From assembly GCA_963741505.1 (NCBI GenBank), contig CAVUIJ010000003.1:1-64000 (forward strand): DNA of 64,000 nt, in the 5' to 3' direction. Shown here one piece after another: positions 9,359-18,949 of the stretch (position 1 is its first letter; every line of letters begins with the position of its first letter). The notes under the pieces are model-generated. The model had not been told where the DNA came from. It was given only the letters and a program-made list of their open reading frames with translations, and searched no databases. The DNA is from JAKFWF01 sp963741505. GTDB taxonomy: Bacteria; Pseudomonadota; Alphaproteobacteria; Rhizobiales; Hyphomicrobiaceae. The translations under genes and the position numbers were made by a program.

Positions 9359-9517
9359 CACGGTCGCGACTGTATTTGTGCATATCGATACAATCGCCGA
9401 CGCGGGCGTGGCAGCCAAGTCCGTTTATGCTTCGACAGGCGAACTTGCCGGTTGGCTGATGCGCCGAGATTGGCTAAGGCCACCAGGTACGGGCAGCCAA
9501 GGGGATCTGGCGAGAAC

Positions 9518-10294
9518 ATGTTGATGCAATTCATGGCCGAGGCGTCGAGCCTCAATGACCAGATTCTGGCCTGGGTCACTGTCATGTTCGGCAGCAACGC
9601 GGCGGTGGTGGTGTCGGTGCTCAAGATCATCGGCATCAACATCATACTATCTGGCGACAACGCAGTTGTCATTGCTCTCGCCTGCCGGTCGCTGCCGCCG
9701 AAGCAGCGCGCCGTCGGCATCGCGCTCGGTGCCGGGGCGGCGATCGTGCTGCGCATCTTGTTCACGCTGGTGGTGCAGCAGCTGCTCGACATTCCGTTTC
9801 TGAAGCTTGTCGGCGGGCTCTTGCTGTTCTGGATCGCGGTCAAGCTGCTGTTGTCGGAGGAAGCGAGCGAGGACAGCATCGCCAGCGGCTCGAGCCTGTG
9901 GGAGGCGGTCAAGATCGTCGCGATTGCCGACATCGTCATGAGTCTCGACAACGTACTCGCCATTGCCGCTGCCGCACACGGCAATACCTCGCTGATCGTG
10001 CTCGGTCTGCTGATCTCGATCCCGCTGGTCGTCTTCGGATCGACGCTGATCATGGGCCTGCTGCAGCGCTTCCCGATCCTGGTGTGGGCCGGCGCGGCGC
10101 TGCTCGGCTGGATCTCCGGCGAGCTGATTGCACAGGAAGCGGCGCTGCTGCCGACCATGACCGAGCTTGCGCGCATGCTGTCGTTGTCGTTGCCGGCGAC
10201 GACGCGGCTCTTCGAGGTCATTGGCGCGATCCTCGTGGTGGCGGTCGGCTGGCTGATCAAGCGGCGCGACGCTGCCTCGGCGCCGCTGCATTAG
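9518..10294 (+). CDS. TerC-family integral membrane protein (YjbE type)
   Basis: The 258-aa product is a polytopic inner-membrane protein with the TerC signature acidic motifs LSGDNAVVIALACRSLP near the N-terminus and ADIVMSLDNVLAIAAAAHGN in the middle; the paired Asp-Asn residues in the membrane are the conserved family positions thought to bind metal. Members export manganese or other metals, often to charge secreted enzymes. The ATG at 9518 is chosen because it follows a GGGGA and the preceding in-frame codons are non-hydrophobic. I looked for a yybP-ykoY manganese riboswitch upstream and did not see its conserved core. Confidence 0.85.
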   Translation: MLMQFMAEASSLNDQILAWVTVMFGSNAAVVVSVLKIIGINIILSGDNAVVIALACRSLPPKQRAVGIALGAGAAIVLRILFTLVVQQLLDIPFLKLVGGLLLFWIAVKLLLSEEASEDSIASGSSLWEAVKIVAIADIVMSLDNVLAIAAAAHGNTSLIVLGLLISIPLVVFGSTLIMGLLQRFPILVWAGAALLGWISGELIAQEAALLPTMTELARMLSLSLPATTRLFEVIGAILVVAVGWLIKRRDAASAPLH

Positions 10295-10303
10295 GCGGCG
10301 GGC

Positions 10304-11315
10304 TCAGGCCAGCAGCTCGTCCACCGCCTGCCGCAGGAACCCCTCGTCGACCGGGTTCTGCACCGGATTGCCGGCACGATGGCCCCAGATCGACTTGATC
10401 GGCCGCAGTTCGCGCGTTCGGCATCTTCGCCGTCTCGATGCGGCAATCCTCGACCGTGAAGTAGAGATCAGTCTCCGACGGCATGATGATCGAGCGTGCC
10501 GTTATCGCGCCCAAGGCGCGGTCGAGATCGCCTCGGTAAAGGGAATTGTCGCTGATGTCCGACTGCATCCATGTCGCCAGCATCGCCAGCAGGTCCTCGC
10601 CGCTGCGGCGCAGGAAATTGCCCTCCCACGATCGCACCAGGTAGTCCTCGAGCGAGGCGAAGCCGATCCCTTCATAGAGCTTTTCGCGATAGAACGCCTG
10701 GCTCATCGCCCAGCCGGCATAGACGCGGCCCATGGCGCGAAGCCCGCGCACCGGACGCTCGACGAAGCGGCCGTCCTGCCAGGCCGGATCGGCGGTGAGC
10801 GTTGCCTTGACGCCTTCCAGAAACACCTTGTTGTGAAGCGAAGTGCGGGCCGAGGTACAAACCGCGCAGATCGCCGCGACCTGGTCGGGGAAGATCGCGC
10901 CCCAATGCAGCGCCTGCTGGCCGCCCATCGACCAGCCATAGGCGAGCGCCAGCTTCTTCACGCCGAACACGTCTTTCAGCAGGCGGCGCTGGGCGTGCAC
11001 GTTGTCCCAGTGTGTGAACACCGGGTTGCGGCCCAGTCCGAACGGTTCGGCCAAATTGGATGGCGACGACGACAAGCCGTTGCCCAGCATGTTCGGGATG
11101 ACGATGAACCACCGGCTCGGGTCGAGCACCCGTCCGGGCCCGATCAGCCACTCCGTATCCGTGTGCTGAGCGCCATATGACGTCGGATAGAGAATGCCAT
11201 TGGACTTGGCGGAGTTGAGCGTGCCGTAGGTCTTGTAGGCGAGAAATGCGCCCGGCAGCGTGATGCCGCGCTGCAACTTCAGGTCACCCAGCTTGAAGAT
11301 GTCATGGTCGGCCAT
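10304..11315 (-). CDS. MetX-like alpha/beta hydrolase (frameshifted near the 3' end)
   Basis: An alpha/beta-hydrolase fold protein of the homoserine O-acetyltransferase-like group. Visible motifs: the substrate-loop segment SYGAQHTDTEWLIG, the nucleophile elbow YGWSMGGQQALHW (Ser in GWSMG), and the acid residue region PSETDLYF. The catalytic His (SIWGHRAGNP) lies after a one-base insertion near 10412; correcting it gives a tail ending at a TGA at 10304-10306 (…QAVDELLA). As sequenced, the protein would lose its His and acquire an unrelated tail. True MetX proteins have GGSMGG at the elbow, so acetylation of homoserine is not assured and no met gene is nearby. It lies 62 bp downstream of purH on the same strand. 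Confidence 0.78.
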
Positions 11316-11377
11316 GGCGCTCGCCCTCGTTCGACTTTCGGCGGCACTATAGCCGATCGCTGGCGCAGCGCCCGGCT

Positions 11378-12980
11378 TCAGTGTCGGAAGTGGCGCATGC
11401 CGGTGAAGACCATGGCGAGACCCTTGTCGTCGGCGGCCTTGATCACCTCGTCGTCGCGCATCGAGCCGCCGGGCTGGATCACGGCCGTAGCGCCAGCCGC
11501 CGCCGCTGCAAGCAGTCCGTCGGCGAACGGAAAGAACGCGTCCGACGCCACCACCGAGCCCTTGATGTCGAGCTTGGCATGCTCGGCCTTGATAGCGGCG
11601 ATGCGGGCTGAGTTGACCCGGCTCATCTGGCCGGCGCCGATGCCGACGGTCGCGAGCCCCTTGGCGTAGACGATGGCATTCGACTTGACGAACTTGGCGA
11701 CCTTCCAGGCAAACAGCAGATCGGCCATTTCAGCCGCAGTCGGCTGCCGACTGGTGACGACCTTCAAGCTGTCGTAGAGCGCGAGATCGGCGTCCTGCAC
11801 CAGCATGCCACCGTTGACCTTTTTCCAGTCGAGGCGATGAGCGGCCTTGGCGGGCCAATTGCCGCAGGCGAGCAGGCGGACGTTCTTCTTCTTCGCGACG
11901 ACCTCCTCGGCCTCCCTTGCGATCGACGGGGCGATGATCACCTCGACGAACTGGCGCTCGACGATCGCATTCGCGGTGGCAGCGTCGAGCTCGCGGTTGA
12001 ACGCGATAATGCCGCCGAACGCCGAATTCGGTGTCGGTCAGATAGGCGCGATCGTAAGCCGCGAGCAGGCTGTCGGCCTCGGCGACGCCGCACGGGTTCG
12101 CGTGCTTGACGATGACGCAGGCCGGCCGCTCGGCGAACTCCTTGACGCATTCGAGCGCCGCATCGGTATCGGCGATGTTGTTGTAGGACAGCTCCTTGCC
12201 TTGCAGCTGGCGCGCCGATGCGATCGAGCCCGGCTCGGCATCACGCGCGACGTAGAACGCGGCCTGCTGGTGCGGGTTCTCGCCATATCGCATCGGCAAG
12301 GCTTTGCTGAGCTGCATCGAGAACGTGCGCGGAAAGCCAGTGGCCCGTCCATCCGGGCTGTCGACCACGGCGCCGAGCCAGTTCGAAATCGCGCCGTCGT
12401 AGGCAGCGGTGCGGGCGTATGCCTTCTGCGCCAGCTCACGCCGCAAACGGGCGGTGGTGGCGCCGCCGTGCCGGCTCATCTCGTCGAGCACACGGTCATA
12501 GTCGGCGGCATCGACGACCACCGTCACCGAAGCGTGGTTCTTCGCGGCGGCCCGGATCATCGCCGGGCCGCCGATGTCGATGTTCTCGACACAGGTGTCG
12601 TAGTCGGCGCCCTTGGCGACGGTCGCCTCGAAGGGGTAGAGATTGACGACCAGCAGGTCGATCGGTGGGATGTCGTGTGCCTTGGCGGCGGCCTCATGAC
12701 TGGCATTGCCGCGTACCGCGAGCAGCCCGCCGTGCACCTTGGGGTGCAGCGTCTTGACCCGGCCGTCCATCATCTCGGGGAAGCCGGTGTGTTCGGACAC
12801 GTCAGTCACCTTGAGGCCCGCCGCCTTCAGCGCTGCCGCGGTGCCGCCTGTCGACAGCAATACGACGCCTTGCGCCGACAGCTTGCGCGCGAATTCGACG
12901 AGCCCGGTCTTGTTTGAAACCGAGATTAGCGCGCGGCCGATTGTCGCGAGATCTGTCACGTCTCCAGCTCCATGGTCCAT
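11378..12980 (-). CDS. purH: Bifunctional AICAR transformylase / IMP cyclohydrolase (frameshifted)
   Basis: Performs the last two steps of purine synthesis (AICAR to FAICAR to IMP). The N-terminal cyclohydrolase domain is intact: ALISVSNKTGLVEFA, LLSTGGTA, FPEMMDGRVKTLHPKVHGG. The transformylase part shows KHANPCGVA and, after a frame change, GGIIAFNREL, VVTSRQPT and the C-terminal NSARIAAIKAEHA…SDAFFPFADG…QPGGSMRD…GMRHFRH. An extra base near 12029 breaks the invariant SAFGGI motif; removing it restores TNSAFGGIIAFN. Because purH is needed for growth without purines, a sequence error is likely. The start overlaps the 3' end of the heparinase-family gene by 25 bp. Confidence 0.93.
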
Positions 12981-14659
12981 CGCACCTCACTCTCGCCGAA
13001 GGTGGCCGCCCGCAACGCGATCTGCAACGTCGGGCGCGGACCGGCTAGCTCGGCGAAATGGATGCTCTCCTCGATCGAAAGCTCGGCTGCCGCTGCGGAA
13101 AATCGCCAGCGCTGGCCATCCCTCAGGGTAAGATGTGCCGAATTGCCTTCGTTCAACGGCGCCATCTCGATCTGCCGGTCGAGATGAAAATGCACTGCGA
13201 ATGGGATGTCGTGCGGCAGCCGCATCAGCCCGCGCTGCGGGCCGATGCGCTCGACACCGCTGACGCGGGTGCCGTCGGCTGCGATCTCGATCCGGCGGCG
13301 GTGCAGCAGCCTGAAGCGGCTGATGTAGCCGTCGTGGTAGGCCTCGACCTCGATGCCGTCGTCGCGCGCGGCGGTCTTGTATTCGACGACTTCGGGAAAG
13401 CGAATCGGGGCGCCTTCGAGCAGGCTTTCCAGATGATCATGCCGGACGAGCTTGGCCGACGACGTGGCCCCGAGGCACAGCGTGTTGTGGCTCGATGTTG
13501 CCCGAGCGGCGGCATGCCATTCGTGAGCTGCCGGCTCCGGCGCGCCGCCGTTGACAAAGATCGGCTGCGTTGCCGCGCTCATCTCGAACGATAGGCAGCC
13601 GGCGTGGGCCGCGCCTGAATGCTCAAGCGGCGGCGGCCCGCCCACGTCCATGACAATTACCACCGGCCCGCGCTCGAGCCGCAGATATTTCGAATGCGGT
13701 GCCGCCGCCAGCATTTGCTGAGGATGATCGTCGTAGGCGAGGACGGTCGACAAGGCATCGATCATGTGTGCCGACATGCCGTTGAATCGCGCAATGCGGC
13801 CGTCGCCGAGGCGCATGTAGCGCAGCATCTTGAGCATGCGGCGGATGGCATCGTCGAAGCCCTGCGGCAGCGGTTGCTCGCGGGTGAGAAAGCATTGCCG
13901 CAGGGGCAGGAAATCGAGCAGCAGCTCGACCAGTAGTCCCGGATTGCGGCTGACATGGCCGCCGTCGGGCAGAATCTGCTGGAAGAGTTCGGCCGAGAAG
14001 GCGCGACCGATCGAGCCGAGGTCGCGGTCGTGGCCGGCGATGCACACATGGCCCAGCAGCAGGGCAGTCAGGGCTTCGAGCCGGCGATAGCCGAGCGGTG
14101 CGTGGCGCCATGATGCCGAAAGGTGGATCAGCTCGTCGGCGAGGCGATCGGTGATGATGTCGTAGGTCCGCTGGTCGACGCCTTCGAGTATCAACGGCGC
14201 GTTGACGATCCACGACATCAGCCGCCGGCCGGTCACCGATGGCTCCCACACCAGCCCGTCGCCATGCCGGCGATAGCGCGCGCACCAGTCGACGACGAGG
14301 GCGATTGCCTGGTCGCGGGCGGCGACGTGGCCGGCGGCATAGAAATGGCGTAACCAGCCAAAGCCGTGCAACTCACGGGCCCAGGATTCATTGGGTGGGT
14401 CGACCTCGAACGGGGAACGGCCGGCGAGCAATGCCATCGCCCCGCCAAGGCCGAAATGGCCGAACTCTGCTTCGGCGGCGAAACTCGGATCGCCGGTGCG
14501 CAGATCCTGCGGCACGATCACAAGCTTGTCGGCCAGCGGCGCGCCGTAGCGCCAGCGCAGCAGCGGTGATTTCTTGAGACGCGCCGAAGCCAATCGGCAC
14601 GAGCGGTCGACCAGCAGCTTGGCTAGCTGCGTCTGCTCGACGAGCGTCAGGCGCGGCAT
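12956..14659 (-). CDS. Heparinase II/III family protein
   Basis: The 567-aa product has an N-terminal all-alpha toroid region (residues ~70-330, e.g. FEVDPPNESWARELHGFGWL and LPDGGHVSRNPGLLVELLLDFL) and a C-terminal beta-sandwich region with HNTLCLGATSSAKLV, the layout of heparinase II/III-type polysaccharide lyases. No signal peptide is visible, so it is probably cytoplasmic and may not act on an external polysaccharide. In Rhizobiales this gene is regularly found between rsmB and purH, but its substrate is unknown. It is in the rsmB-to-purH transcription direction, ~80 bp after rsmB, overlapping purH. Confidence 0.85.
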   Translation of the reverse strand: MPRLTLVEQTQLAKLLVDRSCRLASARLKKSPLLRWRYGAPLADKLVIVPQDLRTGDPSFAAEAEFGHFGLGGAMALLAGRSPFEVDPPNESWARELHGFGWLRHFYAAGHVAARDQAIALVVDWCARYRRHGDGLVWEPSVTGRRLMSWIVNAPLILEGVDQRTYDIITDRLADELIHLSASWRHAPLGYRRLEALTALLLGHVCIAGHDRDLGSIGRAFSAELFQQILPDGGHVSRNPGLLVELLLDFLPLRQCFLTREQPLPQGFDDAIRRMLKMLRYMRLGDGRIARFNGMSAHMIDALSTVLAYDDHPQQMLAAAPHSKYLRLERGPVVIVMDVGGPPPLEHSGAAHAGCLSFEMSAATQPIFVNGGAPEPAAHEWHAAARATSSHNTLCLGATSSAKLVRHDHLESLLEGAPIRFPEVVEYKTAARDDGIEVEAYHDGYISRFRLLHRRRIEIAADGTRVSGVERIGPQRGLMRLPHDIPFAVHFHLDRQIEMAPLNEGNSAHLTLRDGQRWRFSAAAAELSIEESIHFAELAGPRPTLQIALRAATFGESEVRWTMELET

Positions 14660-14740
14660 GGGCGTCGATATCCGTTCATGGAAACCGGCTTAGCCGCCGC
14701 ACGAGGCCGATACAAGGCTGCACGCGCAATCGCCTGTGCA

Positions 14741-16111
14741 TCACGCCTTCCGCACCAGCCGCGATGCGAAAAAGCCATCCATGCCAGACAGTTCCGGCTT
14801 TGCGCGCGGCAGATGGAACGGCAGCGTCCGCAGATCGCCCTCGCGGCTGATCCAGTCCGGTTCGCCGCCGGCTTCGAGTGCCAGGATCGGTCGCCGCTTG
14901 ACGTTGCGATTGGTCTTCAGCAGGCGCGTGACCTGGGACACGCCCTCTTCCGGCTCCAGCGAGCAGGTGCAAAACACGACAAGGCCGCCGACTTTCACCA
15001 TCCGCAGCGCGTTTTCCAGCATGCGGAATTGCAGCGGTGCCAGCTTGGCGATGTCGGCCGCCCGCTTCAACCGCAGGATGTCGGGGTGGCGACGGATGGT
15101 GCCGGTCGCCGAGCAAGGCACGTCGAGCAGCACCGCGTCGAACGGCTCGGCCGGCTGCCAGGTGGTGACGTCGGCCACGACCAGTTCAGCCTGCAAATGC
15201 AGCCGGTCGAGATTTTGCTGAACCCGCTGCAACCGCTCGGCCGACAGATCGACGGCGGTGACGACGGCGCCGCGGGCGGCGAGCGCAGCGGTCTTGCCGC
15301 CAGGCGCCGCGCACAGATCGGCGATCCGCCTGGCCCGCACGTCGCCCAGCAACTTTGCGGGTATTGCGGCGGCTGCGTCCTGCACCCACCAACCGCCGTC
15401 GGCATAGCCCGGCAGATCCTCGATTCGGCCCTCGGCGGCAAGGCGCAGGCTGCCCGTCGGCAGGATCTCAGCGCCAAGCCGCGCGGCCCAGCCGGCCGGA
15501 TCCGACTTGACGGAGATGTCGAGCGGCGCTTGCGCCAGCGACGCCGCGGCAATCTTGCGCGCCGTTTCCTCGCCATAGGCCGACGACCAGCGGCTCCATA
15601 GCCAGTCGGGAATGTTGAGCCGGATGCCATCCTGCGCCGCGATGATGCCGGCGCCCTGCTCTGACACCCGGCGCAGCACAGCATTGGTCAGCTTGGCGAA
15701 GCGCTCGGTCTGGCTGTCGGCGCGGCACTGCTCGACCGCGATATTGAGCACCGCGTGCGGCGCGGATTCGAGGAACAGCAGCTGCGCCACCGCGGTCTGC
15801 AGGATCGACGACAGGTTGCCGCGCTTTTCCGGCAGCGGTCGTTCGAGGAAGGTCGCCAGTACCGCGTCGATCTGGCCCAGCCGGCGCAGCACGGTCGCCG
15901 CGATCAGCCGGGCGAGACCCCGGTCACGTGGCGCCAGCGCCTTGAATTCGGTCTGCTCCTGCAGGAAGGCGGCGGCATCGTCGAAGGCGCGGCCATGGCG
16001 CAGCACCGCCGCCACCATCGCCACCGCGAGCTGGCGTGCCTCGAAGCCCTGCGGCGCACGTTTGGCGGAGCCTTGCCGGCCGCGTTCTGTCGTCACCTGC
16101 TTCAACCCCAA
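14741..16111 (-). CDS. rsmB: 16S rRNA (cytosine-C5)-methyltransferase RsmB/NOL1 family
   Basis: Methylates a cytosine in 16S rRNA. The 456-aa protein has an N-terminal NusB-like helical RNA-binding domain (residues ~20-150) and a C-terminal SAM-dependent methyltransferase domain with the SAM-binding motif LCAAPGGKT, the first conserved cysteine in DVPCSATGT, and the catalytic cysteine in FCTCSLEPEEG. All key residues are present. The start overlaps the 3' end of htpX by 10 bp, so the two are probably co-transcribed. Confidence 0.92.
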   Translation of the reverse strand: MGLKQVTTERGRQGSAKRAPQGFEARQLAVAMVAAVLRHGRAFDDAAAFLQEQTEFKALAPRDRGLARLIAATVLRRLGQIDAVLATFLERPLPEKRGNLSSILQTAVAQLLFLESAPHAVLNIAVEQCRADSQTERFAKLTNAVLRRVSEQGAGIIAAQDGIRLNIPDWLWSRWSSAYGEETARKIAAASLAQAPLDISVKSDPAGWAARLGAEILPTGSLRLAAEGRIEDLPGYADGGWWVQDAAAAIPAKLLGDVRARRIADLCAAPGGKTAALAARGAVVTAVDLSAERLQRVQQNLDRLHLQAELVVADVTTWQPAEPFDAVLLDVPCSATGTIRRHPDILRLKRAADIAKLAPLQFRMLENALRMVKVGGLVVFCTCSLEPEEGVSQVTRLLKTNRNVKRRPILALEAGGEPDWISREGDLRTLPFHLPRAKPELSGMDGFFASRLVRKA

Positions 16112-17085
16112 GGGCCGCGGCCATCACCACCCCATGTCGGCCGCAGCGACCGGCCGGTGGCCGGTGCGACGTCGGGGACGAACTTGCCGCCGCCCGGTCT
16201 GGCCTCGGACTGCCGGGCAGCGGCAATGCCCATCTCCTGCGCCAGCTTCTCGAGTTCCGCAACCCGGTTTTCGGTGCGTGGGTGGGTCGAGAACAGACTG
16301 TCGGTGCCGCGGCCGGTCAGTGGATTGATGATGAACATGTGCGCCGTCGCCGGGATGCTTTCTGCCGAGGGCATGCTGGCGCCGCCGCGCACTGCGTTCT
16401 GGATCTTGACCAGGGCGGAGGCGAGCCACAGCGGATTACCGCAGATCCTGGCGCCGATCTGGTCGGCCTGGTACTCGCGCGACCGGCTGATCGCCATCTG
16501 CACCAGCGTGGCGGCAAATGGCGCCACCAGCGCTGCGATCAGAGTTCCGAACATGCCGCTGCGGTTGTTGCGGTTGCCGCCGAACAGCATGCCGAATTGC
16601 AGCATATTGGCGAACATCGAGATCGCACCGCCGAACGAGGCGGCAACGGTCATGGTGAGTGTGTCTCGGTTCTTTACGTGCGCCAGCTCATGCGCAATGA
16701 CGCCGGCAACTTCCTCCGGCGTCAACATGTCGAGCAGGCCGGTAGAGGCGCACACGGCGGCATTTTGCGGATTGCGTCCGGTGGCGAAGGCATTCGGCTG
16801 CGCACTGTTCATGATGTAGACACGCGGCATCGGCAGCTCGGCGCGCCGGCTCAGCTCACCGATCAGGTGGTAGAAGTCGGGCGCCGTGCTGGCATCGACC
16901 TCCTTGGCGCCGTGCATGCGCAGGACGAGCTTGTCAGACTTCCAGTAGGTGATCAGATTCATGATCACGGCGATGACGAAAGCGATCCAAAGCCCGCTCT
17001 GGCCGCCGACCAGCGCGCCGGTGGCGACAAAGATGCCGGTCATTGCCAGCAACAACAGCCCGGTCTTGAGAAAGTTGCTCGGCAT
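16102..17085 (-). CDS. htpX: Membrane zinc metalloprotease HtpX
   Basis: An inner-membrane M48 protease that degrades misfolded membrane proteins. Two hydrophobic helices (residues ~7-42) precede the zinc motif HELAH in VIAHELAHVKNRDT; two further helices follow, and the third zinc ligand lies in SREYQADQIGA. The ATG at 17085 (MPSNFLKTG) is preferred over a longer frame because the longer leader is not hydrophobic and crosses a palindromic element. The C-terminal tail is Gly-rich. In many bacteria htpX is controlled by envelope or heat stress; no such promoter could be assigned. Confidence 0.93.
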   Translation of the reverse strand: MPSNFLKTGLLLLAMTGIFVATGALVGGQSGLWIAFVIAVIMNLITYWKSDKLVLRMHGAKEVDASTAPDFYHLIGELSRRAELPMPRVYIMNSAQPNAFATGRNPQNAAVCASTGLLDMLTPEEVAGVIAHELAHVKNRDTLTMTVAASFGGAISMFANMLQFGMLFGGNRNNRSGMFGTLIAALVAPFAATLVQMAISRSREYQADQIGARICGNPLWLASALVKIQNAVRGGASMPSAESIPATAHMFIINPLTGRGTDSLFSTHPRTENRVAELEKLAQEMGIAAARQSEARPGGGKFVPDVAPATGRSLRPTWGGDGRGPWG

Positions 17086-17105
17086 CGCTCGATCCCGTTT
17101 ACTGT

Positions 17106-17122
17106 GGTACGCATTTCGTACC
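17106..17122. promoter_or_regulatory. Palindrome in the htpX / DUF1674 divergent gap
   Basis: GGTACG-CATTT-CGTACC is a perfect interrupted inverted repeat with six-base arms, partly extended by GTG/CAC on the outside. It sits 21 bp upstream of the htpX start in a 93-bp divergent gap, a good position for a repressor or activator site. The binding protein is unknown. Confidence 0.35.
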
Positions 17123-17178
17123 CACACAATATATGGTATTGGCGGGCTCTGTCCCATAGCCGGACACGAGGCAGAGCG

Positions 17179-17409
17179 ATGATCGCCGAAAAGCCAGGCG
17201 ACCCACCAGCTGTGAACACGACCGACAGTGGTCTGCCACAGCGTCAGCTGTCAGCCGCAGCTCAGCGGGCCTTGGCCGAAGCCGAGGAGCGACGCCGCCA
17301 GCATGCGGCGCAAACCGCAGCCGTCCCGAAGGAGATTGGCGGTCGCGACGGTCCCGATCCGGTCCGTTTCGGTGATTGGGAAAAGGGCGGCATCGCCTGG
17401 GACTTCTGA
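17179..17409 (+). CDS. DUF1674 / SdhAF4-like protein
   Basis: The 76-aa protein ends with KEIGGRDGPDPVRFGDWEKGGIAWDF-like sequence, the defining C-terminal block of DUF1674 (GRDGPDPVRFGDWEKGG), the bacterial relatives of succinate dehydrogenase assembly factor 4, which protects flavinylated SdhA in eukaryotes. The N-terminal half is charged, probably helical, and poorly conserved. Its position next to htpX and rsmB is common in alphaproteobacteria. A role in assembly of the bacterial enzyme is inferred from the family. Confidence 0.85.
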   Translation: MIAEKPGDPPAVNTTDSGLPQRQLSAAAQRALAEAEERRRQHAAQTAAVPKEIGGRDGPDPVRFGDWEKGGIAWDF

Positions 17410-17674
17410 AATGTGAGCTCCGGAATGGCACAGCAGCGAGATGCCAATTTGAAACCCGCGGTGTTTGGTGGCGTGCTGAGGTTGCCCGGGATGCTCAAGA
17501 ATTCGTAAAAAAATGACCGGATTCAACGGATTGGCTCAAATTCGCGCCGCTGTTTACGAGCATCTAAACACTAAACCGTGCCAGCCGAGGACTTGGCCGC
17601 CTGACCCCGGTTGCGGCATCCCGGTTGCAGTCCTCCTTGGCCAAGCGCCCACAGCGCCGTCACGGAGGATCATA

Positions 17675-18949
17675 ATGGCACATTCTGTTTCGAACCCGGT
17701 CCGCAGCTTCGCGTCCGACGAGCGCGGCACCATCGCGATGATCTTCAGCCTGTGCATCTTCGTCGTGTTCATGATCGTCGGGCTCGCAATCGACGTCGGC
17801 CGCCTGTACCAGTCGAGCAGCAGGATTTCCGCCGCCATCGACAGCGCGGCGCTGGCCGCCGCCAAGGGGCTGCGATTGGCCAATCTCAGCGATGCCGACG
17901 TCCGTAAAGTCGCGCAGAGCTACTTCAACGCCGCGATCGATGGCCCCGGTGGCACCTACGCCAAGGTCGAAAGCTTCGATGTCGACGTCAATCGGAGCAA
18001 GAGCTCGGTCGGTGTCAACGTGGTGGCGAACATACCCACTGTGTTCGCCAGTGTTGCTGGCATCGAGTCAATCAAGGTGCCGAAAAGCTCGGTCGCGATC
18101 TACGACTCGAAGGACATCGAAGTCGGCTTGCAGCTCGACGTGACCGGATCGATGGGCGGCCACAAGATCGCCGCGCTCAAGAACGCAACCAAGAACCTGG
18201 TCGACGTGCTGCTGCCCGACACCCAGACCGGTGACGCCAAGGTCCGCATCGGCTTCGCGCCATTTTCTGCCGGCGTCAACGTCGGTCCCTACCTGAAGGC
18301 GGTCGACGGCAACCGCGCGTCCGGCAACAATTGCGTGTACGAGCGTCGAACCAGCACTAATGAGAAGACCGATATGCTGCCGATCGGCAATGATGCCTTC
18401 AAGATCCGCTCCGACCTGAGCGGCAGCGTGCAGGACTGCCCGAACGCGCCGATCGTGCCGATGACCGACAACAAGGTCCTGCTCAAGACCACGGTCGACA
18501 CCTACCAGGCGACATCCTCGACGGCCGGCCAGCTCGGCGCTTCCTGGGCCTGGTATCTGGTCTCGCCGACCTGGTCGCCGATCTGGCCCGCTGCCAGCAA
18601 GCCGTCAGAATACCACGACGGCCGCACCATCAAGACGGTGATCCTGATGACCGACGGCGTCTACAATACCATCGGTGGCGTCAACTGGGGCGACAACTCG
18701 GCCCAAGCGGTGCAGGCGAGCAAACTTTCGGTCGATATCTGCAACGGCATGAAGGAGAAAGGCATCGTCGTCTACACTGTCGGCTTCGACCTCAACAGCG
18801 CCGGTGCCCAGAAAAATCGGGTCATTAGCACCCTGAGTTCTTGTGCCAGCCAGCCCGAAAAGTTCTTTCGCGCCGAGACCGGCGACGAGCTGGACACAGT
18901 GTTCCGCGAGATCGCCACGCAAATCGTGAGCCTGCGCCTTTCCAAGTAA
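17675..18949 (+). CDS. TadG-like pilus assembly protein with vWA domain
   Basis: The ATG at 17675 follows a clear GGAGG (17664-17668). The 424-aa protein starts with ERGTIAMIFSLCIFVVFMIVG, a TadE/TadG-type N-terminal anchor, followed by VGLAIDVGRLY and an Ala-rich helix. A von Willebrand factor A domain begins near residue 150 with the metal site DVTGSMGGHK and contains VILMTDGVYN; six or more cysteines suggest disulfides outside the cytoplasm. TadG proteins are envelope components of Flp-pilus (Tad) secretion. No other tad gene is next to it, so it is an orphan copy. Confidence 0.85.
   Translation: MAHSVSNPVRSFASDERGTIAMIFSLCIFVVFMIVGLAIDVGRLYQSSSRISAAIDSAALAAAKGLRLANLSDADVRKVAQSYFNAAIDGPGGTYAKVESFDVDVNRSKSSVGVNVVANIPTVFASVAGIESIKVPKSSVAIYDSKDIEVGLQLDVTGSMGGHKIAALKNATKNLVDVLLPDTQTGDAKVRIGFAPFSAGVNVGPYLKAVDGNRASGNNCVYERRTSTNEKTDMLPIGNDAFKIRSDLSGSVQDCPNAPIVPMTDNKVLLKTTVDTYQATSSTAGQLGASWAWYLVSPTWSPIWPAASKPSEYHDGRTIKTVILMTDGVYNTIGGVNWGDNSAQAVQASKLSVDICNGMKEKGIVVYTVGFDLNSAGAQKNRVISTLSSCASQPEKFFRAETGDELDTVFREIATQIVSLRLSK

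Noticed and set aside
9246..9517. yybP-ykoY manganese riboswitch upstream of the TerC gene
   Set aside because: The conserved core sequences of that riboswitch are not present.
8151..9524. A 457-aa frame on the plus strand
   Set aside because: Antisense shadow of fdhB; no recognisable domain.
11316..11377. SAM-II riboswitch upstream of the MetX-like gene
   Set aside because: The gap is only 62 bp and lacks the riboswitch pseudoknot motifs.
12010..12035. A 7-bp tandem duplication (TTCGGCG) as cause of the purH break
   Set aside because: Removing seven bases also restores a frame, but removing a single base gives the family motif SAFGGI, which fits far better.
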